Shown here: positions 1 to 10,400 of the stretch, piece by piece
How the letters are laid out: each line of letters begins with the position of its first letter
How positions within the stretch are numbered: position 1 is the first letter of the stretch
NCBI RefSeq assembly: GCF_014646575.1
Contig: NZ_BMNN01000001.1
Coordinates: 310,001-374,000 of the forward strand
Origin: Halopseudomonas pertucinogena
GTDB lineage: Bacteria > Pseudomonadota > Gammaproteobacteria > Pseudomonadales > Pseudomonadaceae
Length of the DNA: 64,000 nucleotides
Reading direction: 5' to 3'
Translations under genes and position numbers: made by a program
The notes under the pieces: model-generated
What the model was told of the DNA's origin: nothing
The model's input: the letters and a program-made list of their open reading frames with translations, nothing else
The model's database searches: none

Positions 1-275
1 GGCTTGTCGTTCGGAATGCCGTGGCAGACCACATGATTGAGCGAGGTGCAGATGGATTTGGGGAAGGGGATGCGCCCATGGCCGCCACCGTAGTTCAGCG
101 GAGCGGGAATCGCCTTCTGCACGTTCACGATGTAGTCGTGGCAGATGCTGTTCAGCTCGTCGGTGGTCACGCCGGGCTTTACGTGCTCTTCGATCATTTC
201 CAGAACTTCGGCGGCGAGGCGACCGGCCACGCGCATGCCGGCAATGTCTTCAGCGGTCTTGATGGATACGCTCAT
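1..275 (-). CDS. map: methionine aminopeptidase, type I (N-terminal part)
   Basis: Removes the initiator methionine from new proteins in the cytosol. Only the first 91 or so codons are in the window; the gene runs off the left edge. The reverse-strand product starts MSVSIKTAEDIAGMRVAGRL and contains KSICTSLNHVVCHGIP, both typical of proteobacterial Map. The metal ligands lie further downstream and are not seen. Between APLNY and FPKSIC there is a short Gly-rich stretch (GGGHGRIP) that is longer than in the E. coli enzyme. The gene is divergent from rpsB, the usual arrangement in gammaproteobacteria. The start ATG is at 273-275 on the reverse strand. Confidence 0.93.
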   Translation of the reverse strand, partial: MSVSIKTAEDIAGMRVAGRLAAEVLEMIEEHVKPGVTTDELNSICHDYIVNVQKAIPAPLNYGGGHGRIPFPKSICTSLNHVVCHGIPNDK

Positions 276-578
276 GTGCGGAGAAATCTCTCGTGTGAAT
301 ACCACGCCGCTCGGGCGTGCAGAATGGATTTGGCTGACCGCAGAGTCTATCAGAACGTGGCCTGGCCTGCTGTGTCCGGACGGCGACCGCCGGGCATTCC
401 GGTCTTTATCTGGCAAGGGGTTGTGTGGTATAAAGCGCCGCGCCTGAATGATCGCGGGGTATTCCCGCTGCAGGCATAACTGAATCCGCACACATATCGA
501 CACGTTGTTCTGGGTGCCCTGCGGGGTTGAACAGCGGGATATGTGGAGGCTCAACCCGATACAATCTATGGAGTTCCC
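276..578 (+). promoter_or_regulatory. map/rpsB divergent intergenic region with a candidate rpsB promoter and leader
   Basis: About 300 bases separate the divergent starts of map and rpsB and hold no convincing gene. A TATAAA at 429-434 is a plausible -10 element for rpsB, with a poor -35 (TTTATC, 405-410) at an 18-bp spacing. That leaves an untranslated leader of roughly 140 bases before the rpsB ATG. In gammaproteobacteria the rpsB-tsf operon is known to be autoregulated by S2 through its leader; whether this leader carries such a motif was not tested here. Confidence 0.4.
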
Positions 579-1316
579 ATGACCCAAGTTACCATGCGTG
601 ACATGCTGAAGGCCGGTGCGCACTTCGGCCACCAGACCCGCTACTGGAACCCGAAGATGGGCAAGTACATCTTCGGCGCACGCAACAAGATTCACATCAT
701 CAACCTGGAAAAGACCATGCCCATGTTCCACGAAGCCCTGAGCTTTGTGGAGAAGCTGGCCAGCGGCAAGAACAAGCTGCTGTTCGTCGGCACCAAGCGC
801 GCTGCCAGCAAGATCATTGCCGAGGAAGCGACCCGCGCCGGCATGCCCTACGTTGATCATCGCTGGCTCGGCGGCATGCTGACCAACTACAAGACCATTC
901 GCCAGTCCATCAAGCGTCTGCGCGATCTGGAAACCCAGGCCGAAGACGGTACCTTCGCCAAGCTGACCAAGAAGGAAGCGCTGATGCGCAGCCGCGACCT
1001 GGAGAAGCTGGATCGCAGTCTGGGTGGTATCAAGGACATGGGCGGTCTGCCCGATGCCATCTTCGTCATCGACGTCGAGCACGAGCGCATTGCCATCACC
1101 GAAGCCAACAAGCTGGGCATCCCGGTCATCGGCATCGTTGATACCAACAGCAGCCCGGAAGGCATCGATTACGTCATCCCCGGCAACGATGACGCCATCC
1201 GCGCCATCAAGCTGTATGCCGGAGCCATGGCTGACGCGGTGCTGCGCGGCAAGAGCAACGGCGGTGTCGGCGAGTTCGTCGAGGAAACCGCAACCTCCGA
1301 GGCCTCCGAAGGCTGA
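579..1316 (+). CDS. rpsB: 30S ribosomal protein S2
   Basis: Structural protein of the 30S subunit, needed for docking of S1. The 245-residue product starts [20 protein letters not shown], and the motif [12 protein letters not shown] is the family signature. The length agrees with other pseudomonad S2 proteins. A GTG at 543 opens the same frame earlier, but ATG 579 has a GGAG six bases upstream and gives the family N-terminus. The gene is followed by a strong hairpin before tsf, so tsf expression may depend on partial readthrough. Confidence 0.97.
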   Translation: MTQVTMRDMLKAGAHFGHQTRYWNPKMGKYIFGARNKIHIINLEKTMPMFHEALSFVEKLASGKNKLLFVGTKRAASKIIAEEATRAGMPYVDHRWLGGMLTNYKTIRQSIKRLRDLETQAEDGTFAKLTKKEALMRSRDLEKLDRSLGGIKDMGGLPDAIFVIDVEHERIAITEANKLGIPVIGIVDTNSSPEGIDYVIPGNDDAIRAIKLYAGAMADAVLRGKSNGGVGEFVEETATSEASEG

Positions 1317-1348
1317 GCGGGAATCGGCGTGGTTTCATAGCCGGATTC

Positions 1349-1373
1349 AAAAAGGGGGCCTTGCCCCCTTTTT
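1349..1373 (+). terminator. rho-independent terminator or attenuator between rpsB and tsf
   Basis: A perfect 11-bp stem, AAAAAGGGGGC (1349-1359) with GCCCCCTTTTT (1363-1373), closes a CTT loop. The A-tract on the left makes it usable on both strands. Its place between rpsB and tsf fits the known partial termination that makes EF-Ts levels differ from S2. Confidence 0.8.
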
Positions 1374-1462
1374 GCACTATGTTGAAACATCTTGAAAGCA
1401 ACATGATGAGGCTGTCCAGAGCAGCGGACGGCTACCGATCAAGCAAGTCAGAGGAATAATTC

Positions 1463-2332
1463 ATGTCACAGATTACTGCAGCCATGGTCAAGGAACTGCG
1501 TGAGCGTACCGGCCAGGGCATGATGGATTGCAAGAAAGCCCTTGAAGCAGCCGGTGGCGATATCGAGAAAGCCATTGATGACATGCGCGCTGCTGGCGCG
1601 ATCAAGGCGGCCAAGAAGGCCGGCAACATCGCCGCCGAAGGCTCCATCGCGGTCAAGGTAGCTGATGACAACAAGTCTGCCGTCATCATCGAAGTGAACT
1701 CCCAGACCGACTTCCTGGCACTGCAGGACGACTTCAAGGGCTTCGTCAACGACAGCCTGGAAAAGGCCTTCGCCGCCGGTTACACCGATGCTGCCCCGCT
1801 GATCGCCGAGCAGGAGCCCGCCCGTGAAGCGCTGGTTGCCAAGTGTGGCGAGAACGTCAACATCCGCCGTCTGGCTCGCATCGAGAGCGACGTGGTTGGT
1901 GCCTATCTGCACGGCCACCGCATCGGTGTGGTTGTTGCCCTGAAGGGCGGCGACGCCGAGCTGGCCCGTGACATCGCAATGCATGTGGCTGCCAGCAACC
2001 CGCAGCTGCTCGACCCGTCCCAGGTTTCCCCCGAGGTGGTCGAGAAGGAGAAGGAAATCTTCCTGGCGCTGAACGCGGACAAGATCGCCGGCAAGCCGGA
2101 GAACATCGTCGAGAACATGGTCAAGGGCCGGATCAACAAGTTCCTGTCCGAGTCCAGCCTGGTCGAGCAGCCCTTCGTCAAGGATCCGGAAGTCAAGGTC
2201 GGTGATCTGGCCAGGAAAGCCGGCGCCGAGATCGTATCCTTCACCCGCTTCGAGGTGGGCGAGGGCATCGAGCGCGAGGAAGTCGACTTCGCAGCGGAAG
2301 TGGCTGCGCAGGTTGCTGCTTCCAAGCAGTAA
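1463..2332 (+). CDS. tsf: translation elongation factor Ts
   Basis: Guanine nucleotide exchange factor that regenerates EF-Tu-GTP from EF-Tu-GDP. The 289-residue product begins with the UBA-like N-terminal domain (ELRERTGQGMMDCKKAL, about residues 11-27). It carries the EF-Tu-contacting TDFLA motif at residues 82-86, followed by the core dimerisation-type repeats. The ATG at 1463 has an AGAGGAAT ribosome site in front. It lies 146 bases after rpsB and is followed by its own terminator. Confidence 0.97.
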   Translation: MSQITAAMVKELRERTGQGMMDCKKALEAAGGDIEKAIDDMRAAGAIKAAKKAGNIAAEGSIAVKVADDNKSAVIIEVNSQTDFLALQDDFKGFVNDSLEKAFAAGYTDAAPLIAEQEPAREALVAKCGENVNIRRLARIESDVVGAYLHGHRIGVVVALKGGDAELARDIAMHVAASNPQLLDPSQVSPEVVEKEKEIFLALNADKIAGKPENIVENMVKGRINKFLSESSLVEQPFVKDPEVKVGDLARKAGAEIVSFTRFEVGEGIEREEVDFAAEVAAQVAASKQ

Positions 2333-2392
2333 TGATGCGGCGTGAACGACCCTGTCGGCGCCCCGTGCGGGTGTCGGCGGACTGGTAGTACG

Positions 2393-2427
2393 GAAGGCTT
2401 CTCGTGCAGGCGAGAAGCCTTCTTTTT
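2393..2427 (+). terminator. rho-independent terminator after tsf
   Basis: A perfect 12-bp stem, GAAGGCTTCTCG (2393-2404) with CGAGAAGCCTTC (2411-2422), a six-base loop and then TTTTT (2423-2427). It ends the rpsB-tsf unit before pyrH. Confidence 0.9.
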
Positions 2428-2508
2428 AAGAAATACTGAACAAGTCAGCGCTCCGGTTGTCTGGGGGTGACTCGTTGAGTGTTTCACCCGACAGCAGGAG
2501 AGTGATGA

Positions 2509-3249
2509 ATGGCACAGGTACCCAGCAGCCGTCAGCCCAAGTACAAACGAATTCTTTTGAAGCTCAGCGGCGAGGCCCTGATGGGCACCGAGGACTTCGG
2601 CATCGACCCCAAGGTGCTGGATCGCATGGCGCTCGAGATCGGCCAGCTGATCGGCATCGGTGTACAGGTAGGGCTGGTCATCGGTGGTGGCAACCTGTTC
2701 CGGGGTGCAGCACTGAGCGCCGCGGGGATGGACCGGGTGACCGGGGACCACATGGGCATGCTGGCAACGGTCATGAACGCCCTGGCCATGCGCGACTCGC
2801 TGGAGCGCTCCAACATACAGACCCGGGTAATGTCCGCCATTACCATGAACGGTGTCACCGAACACTATGACCGGCGCAAGGCCATGCGCTATCTGGCCGG
2901 CGGCGACGTGGTAATATTTTCCGCTGGTACCGGCAACCCCTTCTTCACTACCGACACCGCTGCCTGCCTGCGTGGCATCGAGGTTGACGCAGACGTGGTG
3001 CTGAAGGCGACCAAGGTGGATGGGGTGTATGATCGTGATCCGATGAAGGATCCCAATGCCGAGCGTTTCGAGCGCCTCAGTTATGATCAGGTGCTGGACC
3101 TGAAACTCGGCGTCATGGACCTGACAGCCATCTGTCTGATTCGTGATCACCAGATGCCTCTGCGGGTATTCAATATGAACAAGCCCGGCGCGCTGCTCAA
3201 CGCAGTGGTAGGAAGCGCCGAGGGCACATTGATCGAGGGCGAGAAATGA
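2509..3249 (+). CDS. pyrH: UMP kinase
   Basis: Phosphorylates UMP to UDP in the cytosol, the committed step to UTP and CTP. The 246-residue protein has the amino-acid-kinase fold. KLSGE lies near residue 18, [12 protein letters not shown] at about residues 55-66 (nucleotide loop), and the Thr/Asp-rich [12 protein letters not shown] is typical of the ATP site. The start ATG at 2509 is preceded by AGGAG. The stop overlaps the frr start by 4 bases (ATGA), so the two are translationally coupled. Confidence 0.97.
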   Translation: MAQVPSSRQPKYKRILLKLSGEALMGTEDFGIDPKVLDRMALEIGQLIGIGVQVGLVIGGGNLFRGAALSAAGMDRVTGDHMGMLATVMNALAMRDSLERSNIQTRVMSAITMNGVTEHYDRRKAMRYLAGGDVVIFSAGTGNPFFTTDTAACLRGIEVDADVVLKATKVDGVYDRDPMKDPNAERFERLSYDQVLDLKLGVMDLTAICLIRDHQMPLRVFNMNKPGALLNAVVGSAEGTLIEGEK

Positions 3250-3803
3250 TCAACGAAATCAAGAAGGAAGCGCAGGAGCGCATGAAGAAGTCGGCGGAAT
3301 CCCTGGATGTCGCCTTTGCCAAGATACGTACCGGTCGGGCGCACCCGAGCATCCTCGACAGCGTCATGGTGTCCTATTACGGCGCCGACACACCGCTGCG
3401 CCAGGTCGCCAACGTGACCGTGGAAGACTCCCGCACCCTGGCACTCTCCGTGTTCGACAAGAGCATGATTCAGGCCGTGGAGAAGGCCATCATGACCTCC
3501 GACCTGGGACTCAACCCGGCGACCGCGGGCACTACGATCCGTGTCCCCATGCCGGCGCTGACCGAGGAAACGCGCAAGGGCTACACCAAGCAGGCTCGCG
3601 GCGAGGCGGAAAACGCCCGCGTGGCGGTGCGCAACATCCGTCGTGATGCACTGGGTCAGTTGAAGGATCTGCAGAAGGAAAAGGAAATCAGCGAGGACGA
3701 GGAACGCCGCGCCGCTGAAGAGATCCAGAAGCTCACCGACAAGTACATCGCCGAGATCGACAAGGCGCTGGAAACCAAGGAAGCGGATCTGATGGCGATC
3801 TGA
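3246..3803 (+). CDS. frr: ribosome recycling factor
   Basis: With EF-G it splits post-termination ribosomes. The product has 185 residues, the usual length. It includes the N-terminal segment [13 protein letters not shown] and the C-terminal helical region with a highly charged coiled-coil (about residues 106-185). It overlaps pyrH by 4 bases at its start, and its TGA touches an alternative uppS start codon at 3803. Confidence 0.97.
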   Translation: MINEIKKEAQERMKKSAESLDVAFAKIRTGRAHPSILDSVMVSYYGADTPLRQVANVTVEDSRTLALSVFDKSMIQAVEKAIMTSDLGLNPATAGTTIRVPMPALTEETRKGYTKQARGEAENARVAVRNIRRDALGQLKDLQKEKEISEDEERRAAEEIQKLTDKYIAEIDKALETKEADLMAI

Positions 3804-3835
3804 TGCTGTCCGCTTCCCCAACAGGCTCCGAGGCC

Positions 3836-4582
3836 ATGACCAAGAAGAAAGTTGAAGCCGGAACTGTACCCCGTCACGTTGCCATCATCATGGATGGCAA
3901 TAACCGCTGGGCGCGCAAGCGTCTGATGCCGGGAGTGGCCGGGCACAAGGCCGGCGTTGACGCCGTCAGGGCAGTCATTGAAGTCTGTGCGACCGAAGGC
4001 GTCGAGGTGCTGACGCTGTTTGCCTTCTCCAGTGAGAACTGGGCAAGGCCGGTCGAGGAAGTGGGAGCGCTGATGGAGCTGTTCCTGTTCGCGTTGCGCC
4101 GCGAGGTGCGCAAGCTGCGGGACAACGATATCCGTCTTCAGATCATCGGCGACCGCAGTCGCTTCGCGCCCGAGCTGCGCACCGCCATGGCCGAGGCCGA
4201 AGCGATGACCGCTGCCTGTGGCGGCATGCGTCTGCTGGTCGCTGCCAATTACGGCGGCCAGTGGGATATCCTCCAGGCCGCCAGGGTGCTGGCGGAGCAG
4301 GCTGCGGCCGGGGAACTCGATCCCCGGGCCATCGATGCTCAGTTACTGGAAGGGCAGCTGTGTACCGCTGGCCTTCCGCTGCCGGACCTGTGTATCCGCA
4401 CGGGTGGGGAGCGCCGTATCAGCAACTTCCTGCTATGGCAGCTCGCCTATTCGGAGCTGTATTTCTCCGATCTGTTCTGGCCCGATTTCAAACACGACGC
4501 CATGCGTGAAGCGCTGGCCGATTTCGCCCGGCGGCAGCGGCGATTCGGCAAGACCAGCGAACAGGTGGCAGCGGAGTCCTGA
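3836..4582 (+). CDS. uppS: (2E,6E)-farnesyl-diphosphate-specific di-trans,poly-cis-undecaprenyl-diphosphate synthase
   Basis: Elongates farnesyl diphosphate with eight isopentenyl units to undecaprenyl diphosphate, the lipid carrier for peptidoglycan and O-antigen. The 248-residue form starts MTKKKVEAGT. The catalytic Asp is in IIMDGNNRWA (D20), and RTGGE at residues 188-192 binds the isopentenyl substrate. An in-frame ATG at 3803 would add 11 residues and overlap the frr stop. I prefer 3836 because GAGG lies just upstream and family members begin near here. The 3' end overlaps cdsA by one base. Confidence 0.95.
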   Translation: MTKKKVEAGTVPRHVAIIMDGNNRWARKRLMPGVAGHKAGVDAVRAVIEVCATEGVEVLTLFAFSSENWARPVEEVGALMELFLFALRREVRKLRDNDIRLQIIGDRSRFAPELRTAMAEAEAMTAACGGMRLLVAANYGGQWDILQAARVLAEQAAAGELDPRAIDAQLLEGQLCTAGLPLPDLCIRTGGERRISNFLLWQLAYSELYFSDLFWPDFKHDAMREALADFARRQRRFGKTSEQVAAES

Positions 4583-5394
4583 TGCTCAAACAACGAATTA
4601 TTACCGGGGTCATTCTGGCGCCGCTGGTAATCGCTGGTTTCGTACTGCTCAACCAGCAATGGTTCGCCGTGATGATCGGCCTGATAGTCACGCTCGCGGC
4701 CTGGGAGTGGGCCAGACTTGCCGGCACCCAGAGCCAGCCTGGCCGGGTGCTCTATGCCCTGGTGATGGCGCTGCTGGTCGCCGGTCTCTATTTCGACACC
4801 TCGCCGCCGCCTATTCTGCTGGGCATCGCCGCCGTCTGGTGGCTGCTGGCGACCTTTCTCATTCTGCGCTACCCGCTGGGGCAGAAACTGCGTACCGGCT
4901 ATCTGCCCTATCTGTATGGCCTGCTCATATTGCTGCCTGCCTGGTATGGCCTGACCTGGCTGCGCATGCAGCCCGGTGGGCTGTGGCTGCTGCTGGCAGT
5001 GGTGGTAACCGTATGGGCGGCAGACATAGGTGCCTACTTTGCCGGCAAGAACTTCGGCCGCAACAAGCTGCTGCCCAGGGTAAGCCCGGGCAAGACCATC
5101 GAAGGACTGCTCGGTGGTGTGGTCGTTACCCAGCTGCTGGCGGTGGCTGCGATGCTGTATCTGGGCTGGAGTCTCCCATCGATCCTGGGCGGGATGCTCG
5201 GCATTCTGGTGATTGTGGTGTTCTCCGTGGTCGGCGATCTGACCGAGAGCCTGTTCAAGCGTGAGCAGGGCCTCAAGGACAGCAGCAATCTGCTGCCCGG
5301 GCACGGCGGCATCATGGACCGCATCGACAGTCTGACTGCGGCCATCCCGCTGTTTGCCCTCGGCTGGTACCTGTTCGGGGGTCAGCTGGGGTGA
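4582..5394 (+). CDS. cdsA: phosphatidate cytidylyltransferase (CDP-diglyceride synthase)
   Basis: Integral inner-membrane enzyme making CDP-diacylglycerol from phosphatidate and CTP, the branch point for all membrane phospholipids. The product has 270 residues with about eight hydrophobic segments. The family signature lies around residues 216-250 ([15 protein letters not shown] ... [13 protein letters not shown]). Its ATG overlaps the uppS stop by one base, and its own stop overlaps the dxr GTG by four, so it sits inside a coupled operon. Confidence 0.95.
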   Translation: MLKQRIITGVILAPLVIAGFVLLNQQWFAVMIGLIVTLAAWEWARLAGTQSQPGRVLYALVMALLVAGLYFDTSPPPILLGIAAVWWLLATFLILRYPLGQKLRTGYLPYLYGLLILLPAWYGLTWLRMQPGGLWLLLAVVVTVWAADIGAYFAGKNFGRNKLLPRVSPGKTIEGLLGGVVVTQLLAVAAMLYLGWSLPSILGGMLGILVIVVFSVVGDLTESLFKREQGLKDSSNLLPGHGGIMDRIDSLTAAIPLFALGWYLFGGQLG

Positions 5395-6575
5395 GTCGTC
5401 AATGGATTACCGTGCTGGGGGCTACCGGCTCGATCGGTGCCAGCACGCTGGATGTAATTGCCAGGCATACCGACCGCTACGCCGTATTTGCCCTGAGCGG
5501 CCACAGCCGCATGGATGTGCTGTATCAGCAATGTATTTCGCACCAGCCGGTATTTGCTGTGGTGTGCGATCCGGCGCAGGCGGCCGGGCTGCAGGACCGG
5601 CTGACGCTGGCCGGGTTGTCCACTCGGGTATTGCACGGTCCCGAGGCGCTGGCCGAGGTGTCTTCCGACCAGCGCGTCGATGTGGTCATGGCGGCCATTG
5701 TCGGGGCCGCCGGGCTGGCTCCCACGCTGGCAGCGGTGCGCGCCGGCAAGCGGGTGCTGCTGGCCAACAAGGAAGCACTGGTGATGTCCGGCGCCCTGTT
5801 CATGCAGGCGGTGCGCGATTCCGGCGCCCGGCTGCTGCCGATCGACAGCGAACATAACGCCATCTTTCAGTGCATGCCGGTGGATTATGCCAGCGGCCTG
5901 GGCAAGGTAGGCGTGCGCCGCATTCTGCTCACCGCTTCCGGCGGGCCGTTCCGGGAGATGGCACTGGAAGAGCTGGCACAGGTCACCCCCGCGCAGGCCT
6001 GCGCCCATCCCAACTGGTCCATGGGTCAGAAGATATCCGTCGACTCGGCGAGCATGATGAACAAGGGGCTGGAGCTGATCGAGGCCTGCTGGCTGTTCGA
6101 CGCCCGGCCCGAGCAGGTCGAGGTGGTGGTGCATCCGCAGAGTGTGGTGCATTCGCTGGTGGATTACGTCGATGGCTCGGTGCTGGCTCAGCTGGGCAAC
6201 CCGGACATGCGCACCCCCATTGCCCACGCCCTGGCCTGGCCGGAGCGGATCGATTCCGGCGTCAGCGCGCTTGATCTGCTGCTGACGGCGCGGCTGGACT
6301 TCCAGGCGCCGGACCCGCAGCGGTTCCCCTGTCTGGAGCTGGCGCGTCGGGCCTTCGATGCGGGGGGAACCGCCTGCGCCATCCTCAACGCAGCCAATGA
6401 AATCGCGGTGCAGGCCTTCCTTGACCAGCGCATTGGCTTCACCGATATCCCTGTTATCATCGAGCACGCGCTTGACCGTCTCGCTCCCCAGCCGGTGACC
6501 GAGCTCGCCCAGGTGCTGCTGGCTGACAGGCAGGCGCGCGAATGTGCCGAGCAATGGCTGGGCAATCGCCGTTGA
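5391..6575 (+). CDS. dxr: 1-deoxy-D-xylulose 5-phosphate reductoisomerase
   Basis: Second step of the MEP isoprenoid pathway: DXP to MEP with NADPH. The 394-residue product begins at a GTG (5391) that overlaps the cdsA stop. It carries the NADPH loop GATGSIG (residues 10-16), the metal-binding region [13 protein letters not shown], and the substrate region [21 protein letters not shown] second MEP gene, ispD, lies further right in the window. Confidence 0.96.
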   Translation: MSRQWITVLGATGSIGASTLDVIARHTDRYAVFALSGHSRMDVLYQQCISHQPVFAVVCDPAQAAGLQDRLTLAGLSTRVLHGPEALAEVSSDQRVDVVMAAIVGAAGLAPTLAAVRAGKRVLLANKEALVMSGALFMQAVRDSGARLLPIDSEHNAIFQCMPVDYASGLGKVGVRRILLTASGGPFREMALEELAQVTPAQACAHPNWSMGQKISVDSASMMNKGLELIEACWLFDARPEQVEVVVHPQSVVHSLVDYVDGSVLAQLGNPDMRTPIAHALAWPERIDSGVSALDLLLTARLDFQAPDPQRFPCLELARRAFDAGGTACAILNAANEIAVQAFLDQRIGFTDIPVIIEHALDRLAPQPVTELAQVLLADRQARECAEQWLGNRR

Positions 6576-6618
6576 ACAGGCGTAATCTGTCCGGTGAAGT
6601 TTATCGAGTGAGGCGCTG

Positions 6619-7977
6619 ATGGATCTGTTATTTACCCTGCTGGCCACCGTGGTCGCACTGGGGCTGCTGGTCACCATCCATGAATACGGCCATTTCTGGG
6701 TCGCCCGCCGTTGCGGGGTCCGAGTGCTGCGCTTCTCCATCGGTTTCGGTCCGGCACTGTACAGCTGGCGCGACCGCCACGGCACCGAATTCGCCATAGC
6801 CGGCATCCCGCTGGGCGGCTACGTGAAGATGCTCGACGAGCGCGAAGCGCCGGTGCCCGAAGACGAACTCGATCAGGCATTCAACCGCAAGAGCGTCAAG
6901 CAGCGCATTGCCATTGTCGCCGCTGGCCCCATTGCCAATTTCCTTCTCGCCATCGTCGCCTTCTGGGTGATCGCTGTGGTCGGCATCACCACGGTGGCGC
7001 CGGTCACGGGGCCCGTCGAGCCGGGCAGCATTGCCGAGCACGCCGGGCTGACGGAAGGTCTCGAGATCCTTGAAGTGGATGGTACTCCCACGCCCACCTG
7101 GCACGATGTCAACCTGCAGCTGATTCGCCGTCTGGGCGAGACCGGCCAGCTGCAGATGCTCGCCCGGGAGGGGCAGGACACGCCACGCAGTTTCACCCTT
7201 CATCTGGACAGCTGGCTGCGCGGCGCCGATCAGCCGGACCCCATGACGGCCCTTGGGCTCACGACCTGGAAGCCGGTGGTGGCGCCTCTTATCGGCCAGC
7301 TCAGCCCCGGTGGTGCGGCCGAGCGGGCGGGCCTGCAGCCCGATGATCTGATCGTGGCGATCGACGGCGAGCCGGTGAGCGACTGGCTGGGCGATGTGGT
7401 CCCGCGTATCCAGGCCAGTGCCGGGCAGCCGCTGGAGCTGACGGTCGAGCGCGACGGTCGGACCCGGGTGCTGCATATCGTTCCCGAGACCCGCGAGCAG
7501 GACGGTCGGCAGACCGGTTTCATCGGCGCTGGCGTCGCGCCTTTCGAGTGGCCGGAACACATGGTCCGCAGTATTGACTACAACCCGCTGGTGGCGGTGC
7601 CGGTGGCGGTGGTCAAGACCTGGGACATGACGGTTCTGACGCTCGATTCGCTGAAGAAGATGATCACCGGACTGGTCTCGGCAAAAAACTTGAGTGGCCC
7701 GATAACCATTGCTAAAGTGGCGGGCGCTTCGGCGAAGTCAGGGCTCGAAAGCTTTCTCAGCTTCATTGCCTATCTCAGTATCAGTCTGGGCGTGCTCAAT
7801 CTACTGCCCATACCTGTGCTGGATGGCGGCCACCTGGTCTATTACACGGCCGAGTGGATCCGGGGGAAGCCGCTCTCTGAACGTATTCAGGGGTGGGGGC
7901 TGCAGATCGGATTGACCCTGATAGTGGGCGTGATGCTGTTCGCCATTTACAACGATATAAGTCGATTGGGCAACTGA
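6619..7977 (+). CDS. rseP: RIP zinc metalloprotease RseP (sigma-E pathway site-2 protease)
   Basis: Cuts the anti-sigma factor RseA/MucA inside the membrane to release the envelope-stress sigma factor. The 452-residue protein has the zinc motif HEYGH at residues 21-25 in the first membrane helix, two tandem PDZ domains in the periplasm, and the C-terminal LDGGH motif (LLPIPVLDGGH) that supplies the third ligand. It lies directly upstream of bamA, the usual order, which links envelope stress control with outer-membrane assembly. Confidence 0.97.
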   Translation: MDLLFTLLATVVALGLLVTIHEYGHFWVARRCGVRVLRFSIGFGPALYSWRDRHGTEFAIAGIPLGGYVKMLDEREAPVPEDELDQAFNRKSVKQRIAIVAAGPIANFLLAIVAFWVIAVVGITTVAPVTGPVEPGSIAEHAGLTEGLEILEVDGTPTPTWHDVNLQLIRRLGETGQLQMLAREGQDTPRSFTLHLDSWLRGADQPDPMTALGLTTWKPVVAPLIGQLSPGGAAERAGLQPDDLIVAIDGEPVSDWLGDVVPRIQASAGQPLELTVERDGRTRVLHIVPETREQDGRQTGFIGAGVAPFEWPEHMVRSIDYNPLVAVPVAVVKTWDMTVLTLDSLKKMITGLVSAKNLSGPITIAKVAGASAKSGLESFLSFIAYLSISLGVLNLLPIPVLDGGHLVYYTAEWIRGKPLSERIQGWGLQIGLTLIVGVMLFAIYNDISRLGN

Positions 7978-8047
7978 GCGACCGAGCTACAACTCGTACT
8001 GTCGTACGCGGCAGATAAGAATTAACCAGTCAGCCAGAACGGATTTC

Positions 8048-10366
8048 ATGAAACGTTACCTATTGCCTGCGCTATTGCTGATACTCCTGGCGCCGGGAGT
8101 TTTCGCCGATGCCTTCCAGATTTCCGACATTCGCGTCAATGGTCTGCAACGAGTCTCCGCTGGCAGTGTCTTCAGCGCCTTGCCCCTGAACATAGGTGAC
8201 CAGGTGGACGACCAGAGTCTGGTCGATGCTTCCCGCTCACTGTTCCGTACCGGTTTCTTCCAGGACATCCAGCTCGGCCGAGAAGGCAACGTGCTGATCA
8301 TCAACGTGGTCGAGCGCCCGTCTATTTCTTCCATCGAGCTGGAAGGCAACAAGGCGATCAAGAGTGAAGATCTTCTCAATGGTCTGCGCATGGCGGGGCT
8401 GGCCGAAGGCGAGATCTTCCAGCAGGCCACGCTGGAAGGCGTGCGCAACGAGCTGCTGCGCCAGTATGTTGCCCAGGGTCGCTATTCGGCTGATATCGAA
8501 ACCCAGGTCATCGCCGAGCCGCGCAACCGCGTTGCACTGAAGATCGTGATTGACGAGGGTTCCATCGCCTCGATCAAGCATGTGAACGTGGTTGGCAATT
8601 CGGTGTTCTCCGACGACGAGCTGCTCCCGCTGTTCGAGCTCAAGACCACTGGCTGGCTGTCCTTCATCCGCAACGATGACAAGTATTCCCGCGAGAAACT
8701 GTCCGGTGATCTCGAGCGGCTGCGCTCCTGGTATCTGGACCGCGGCTACATCAACATGGATATCGCCTCCACCCAGGTCTCCATCACCCCGGACAAGAAA
8801 CACGTCTACATCACCGTCAATATCAACGAAGGTGAGCTGTATACCGTCAACGACGTCAGGCTCTCAGGCGATCTGGTGGTGCCGGAAGAGGATGTCCGCC
8901 GTCTGCTGCTGGTCGAGCCCGGTCAGGTATTCTCCCGTCAGGTCATGACCGCCACCTCCGATCTCATCGGCCGCCGGCTCGGTAACGAGGGTTATACCTT
9001 CGCCAACGTCAACGGCATACCGCAGATCAATGAAGAGGACCGCACCGTCGACGTGACCTTCGTCGTCGAGCCCGGCAAGCGCGCCTACGTCAACCGCATC
9101 AACTTCCGCGGCAACACCAAGACCGATGATGAGGTGCTGCGCCGTGAAATGCGCCAGATGGAAGGCGGCTGGGCGTCCACCTACCTGATCGACCAGTCCA
9201 AGGTGCGCCTTGAGCGTCTGGGCTTCTTCAAGGAAGTGGACGTGGAGACCGTGCCGGTGCCCGGCGCGGACGACCTGATCGATGTCAACTACACCGTCGA
9301 GGAGCAGCCCTCCGGTTCGGTGACCGCCAGCCTCGGCTTTGCCCAGGGCACCGGTCTGATTCTCGGTGGCTCGATCAGCCAGAACAACTTCTTCGGTACC
9401 GGCAACCGGGTGAGCTTCGGCGCCAACCGGTCGGCCTACCAGACCTCGCTGTCCTTCGGCTTCCTCAACCCCTACTTCACCACCGACGGGGTCAGCCTCG
9501 GTTACAACGCCTTCTACCGCACCACCGACTACGACGATCTGGATGTGGATATCTCCAGCTACTCAGTGGACTCCTACGGTGCCGGCTTCAACATCGGCTA
9601 CCCGATCAGCGACACCTCGCGTCTGTCCTTCGGCCTGAGCGTGCAGCAGGACGAGATCAAGGAAGGGGTCTACACCGTCGAAGAGATCCTCGACTTCCTC
9701 GAAGCCGAAGGCGACAGCTTCTTCAGCGTCAAGGCCAACGTCGGCTGGTCGCAGTCCACTCTCAACCGCGGCGTCTTCCCGGATCGTGGCTACTCGCAGA
9801 GCCTGAGCCTGGAAACCACCATCCCCGGCAGCGACATGTATTTCTACAAGATCGGCTATCGCGGTCAGCGCTTCTTCCCGATCACCCGGGACTGGACCCT
9901 GCGTCTGCATACCGACAGCGGCATTCTGCGTCGCTTCGGCTCCACGGACAGGGTACCGTTCTTCGAGCATTACTATGCCGGCGGTATCGGTTCGGTGCGT
10001 GGCTTCGAGAGCAGCACCCTGGGCCCGAAGAGCACACCCAACGAGCGCGACCCGGATCAGGATCCCCTGCCGTTCGGCGGTAACGTGAAGATCACCGGTG
10101 GTGCCGAGCTGATCTTCCCGGTGCCCTTCGTCCAGGACCAGCGCTCGCTGCGTACGGTGCTGTTTCTCGATGCGGGTAACGTATTCGACACCTACTGCAG
10201 CGACTGCCCTGATGTGACTGCCAGTGAAATCCGTTACAGTGTGGGCGTTGGGCTGTCCTGGCTGACAGCACTGGGTCCGCTGGGTTTCAGTCTGGGGATG
10301 CCGTTGAATGACGAGTCCGATGACGACCGTCAGGTGTTCCAGTTCACCCTTGGCCAGACGTTCTGA
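8048..10366 (+). CDS. bamA: outer membrane protein assembly factor BamA
   Basis: Central Omp85 barrel of the BAM complex, inserting beta-barrel proteins into the outer membrane. The 772-residue precursor has a signal peptide (about residues 1-20, ending VFADA). Five POTRA domains fill roughly residues 22-420, and a 16-strand barrel follows. The VRGF motif of barrel loop 6 is seen (GIGSVRGFESSTLGP), and the C-terminus ends in the aromatic TLGQTF. It is followed after 34 bases by its periplasmic chaperone gene skp. Confidence 0.97.
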   Translation: MKRYLLPALLLILLAPGVFADAFQISDIRVNGLQRVSAGSVFSALPLNIGDQVDDQSLVDASRSLFRTGFFQDIQLGREGNVLIINVVERPSISSIELEGNKAIKSEDLLNGLRMAGLAEGEIFQQATLEGVRNELLRQYVAQGRYSADIETQVIAEPRNRVALKIVIDEGSIASIKHVNVVGNSVFSDDELLPLFELKTTGWLSFIRNDDKYSREKLSGDLERLRSWYLDRGYINMDIASTQVSITPDKKHVYITVNINEGELYTVNDVRLSGDLVVPEEDVRRLLLVEPGQVFSRQVMTATSDLIGRRLGNEGYTFANVNGIPQINEEDRTVDVTFVVEPGKRAYVNRINFRGNTKTDDEVLRREMRQMEGGWASTYLIDQSKVRLERLGFFKEVDVETVPVPGADDLIDVNYTVEEQPSGSVTASLGFAQGTGLILGGSISQNNFFGTGNRVSFGANRSAYQTSLSFGFLNPYFTTDGVSLGYNAFYRTTDYDDLDVDISSYSVDSYGAGFNIGYPISDTSRLSFGLSVQQDEIKEGVYTVEEILDFLEAEGDSFFSVKANVGWSQSTLNRGVFPDRGYSQSLSLETTIPGSDMYFYKIGYRGQRFFPITRDWTLRLHTDSGILRRFGSTDRVPFFEHYYAGGIGSVRGFESSTLGPKSTPNERDPDQDPLPFGGNVKITGGAELIFPVPFVQDQRSLRTVLFLDAGNVFDTYCSDCPDVTASEIRYSVGVGLSWLTALGPLGFSLGMPLNDESDDDRQVFQFTLGQTF

Positions 10367-10400
10367 CAGCAGCGTCAATTTCCTTCAGGAGTAACAAAGC

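Noticed and set aside
543-578. GTG 543 as rpsB start
   Set aside because: Adds 12 non-conserved residues; ATG 579 has the ribosome site and family N-terminus.
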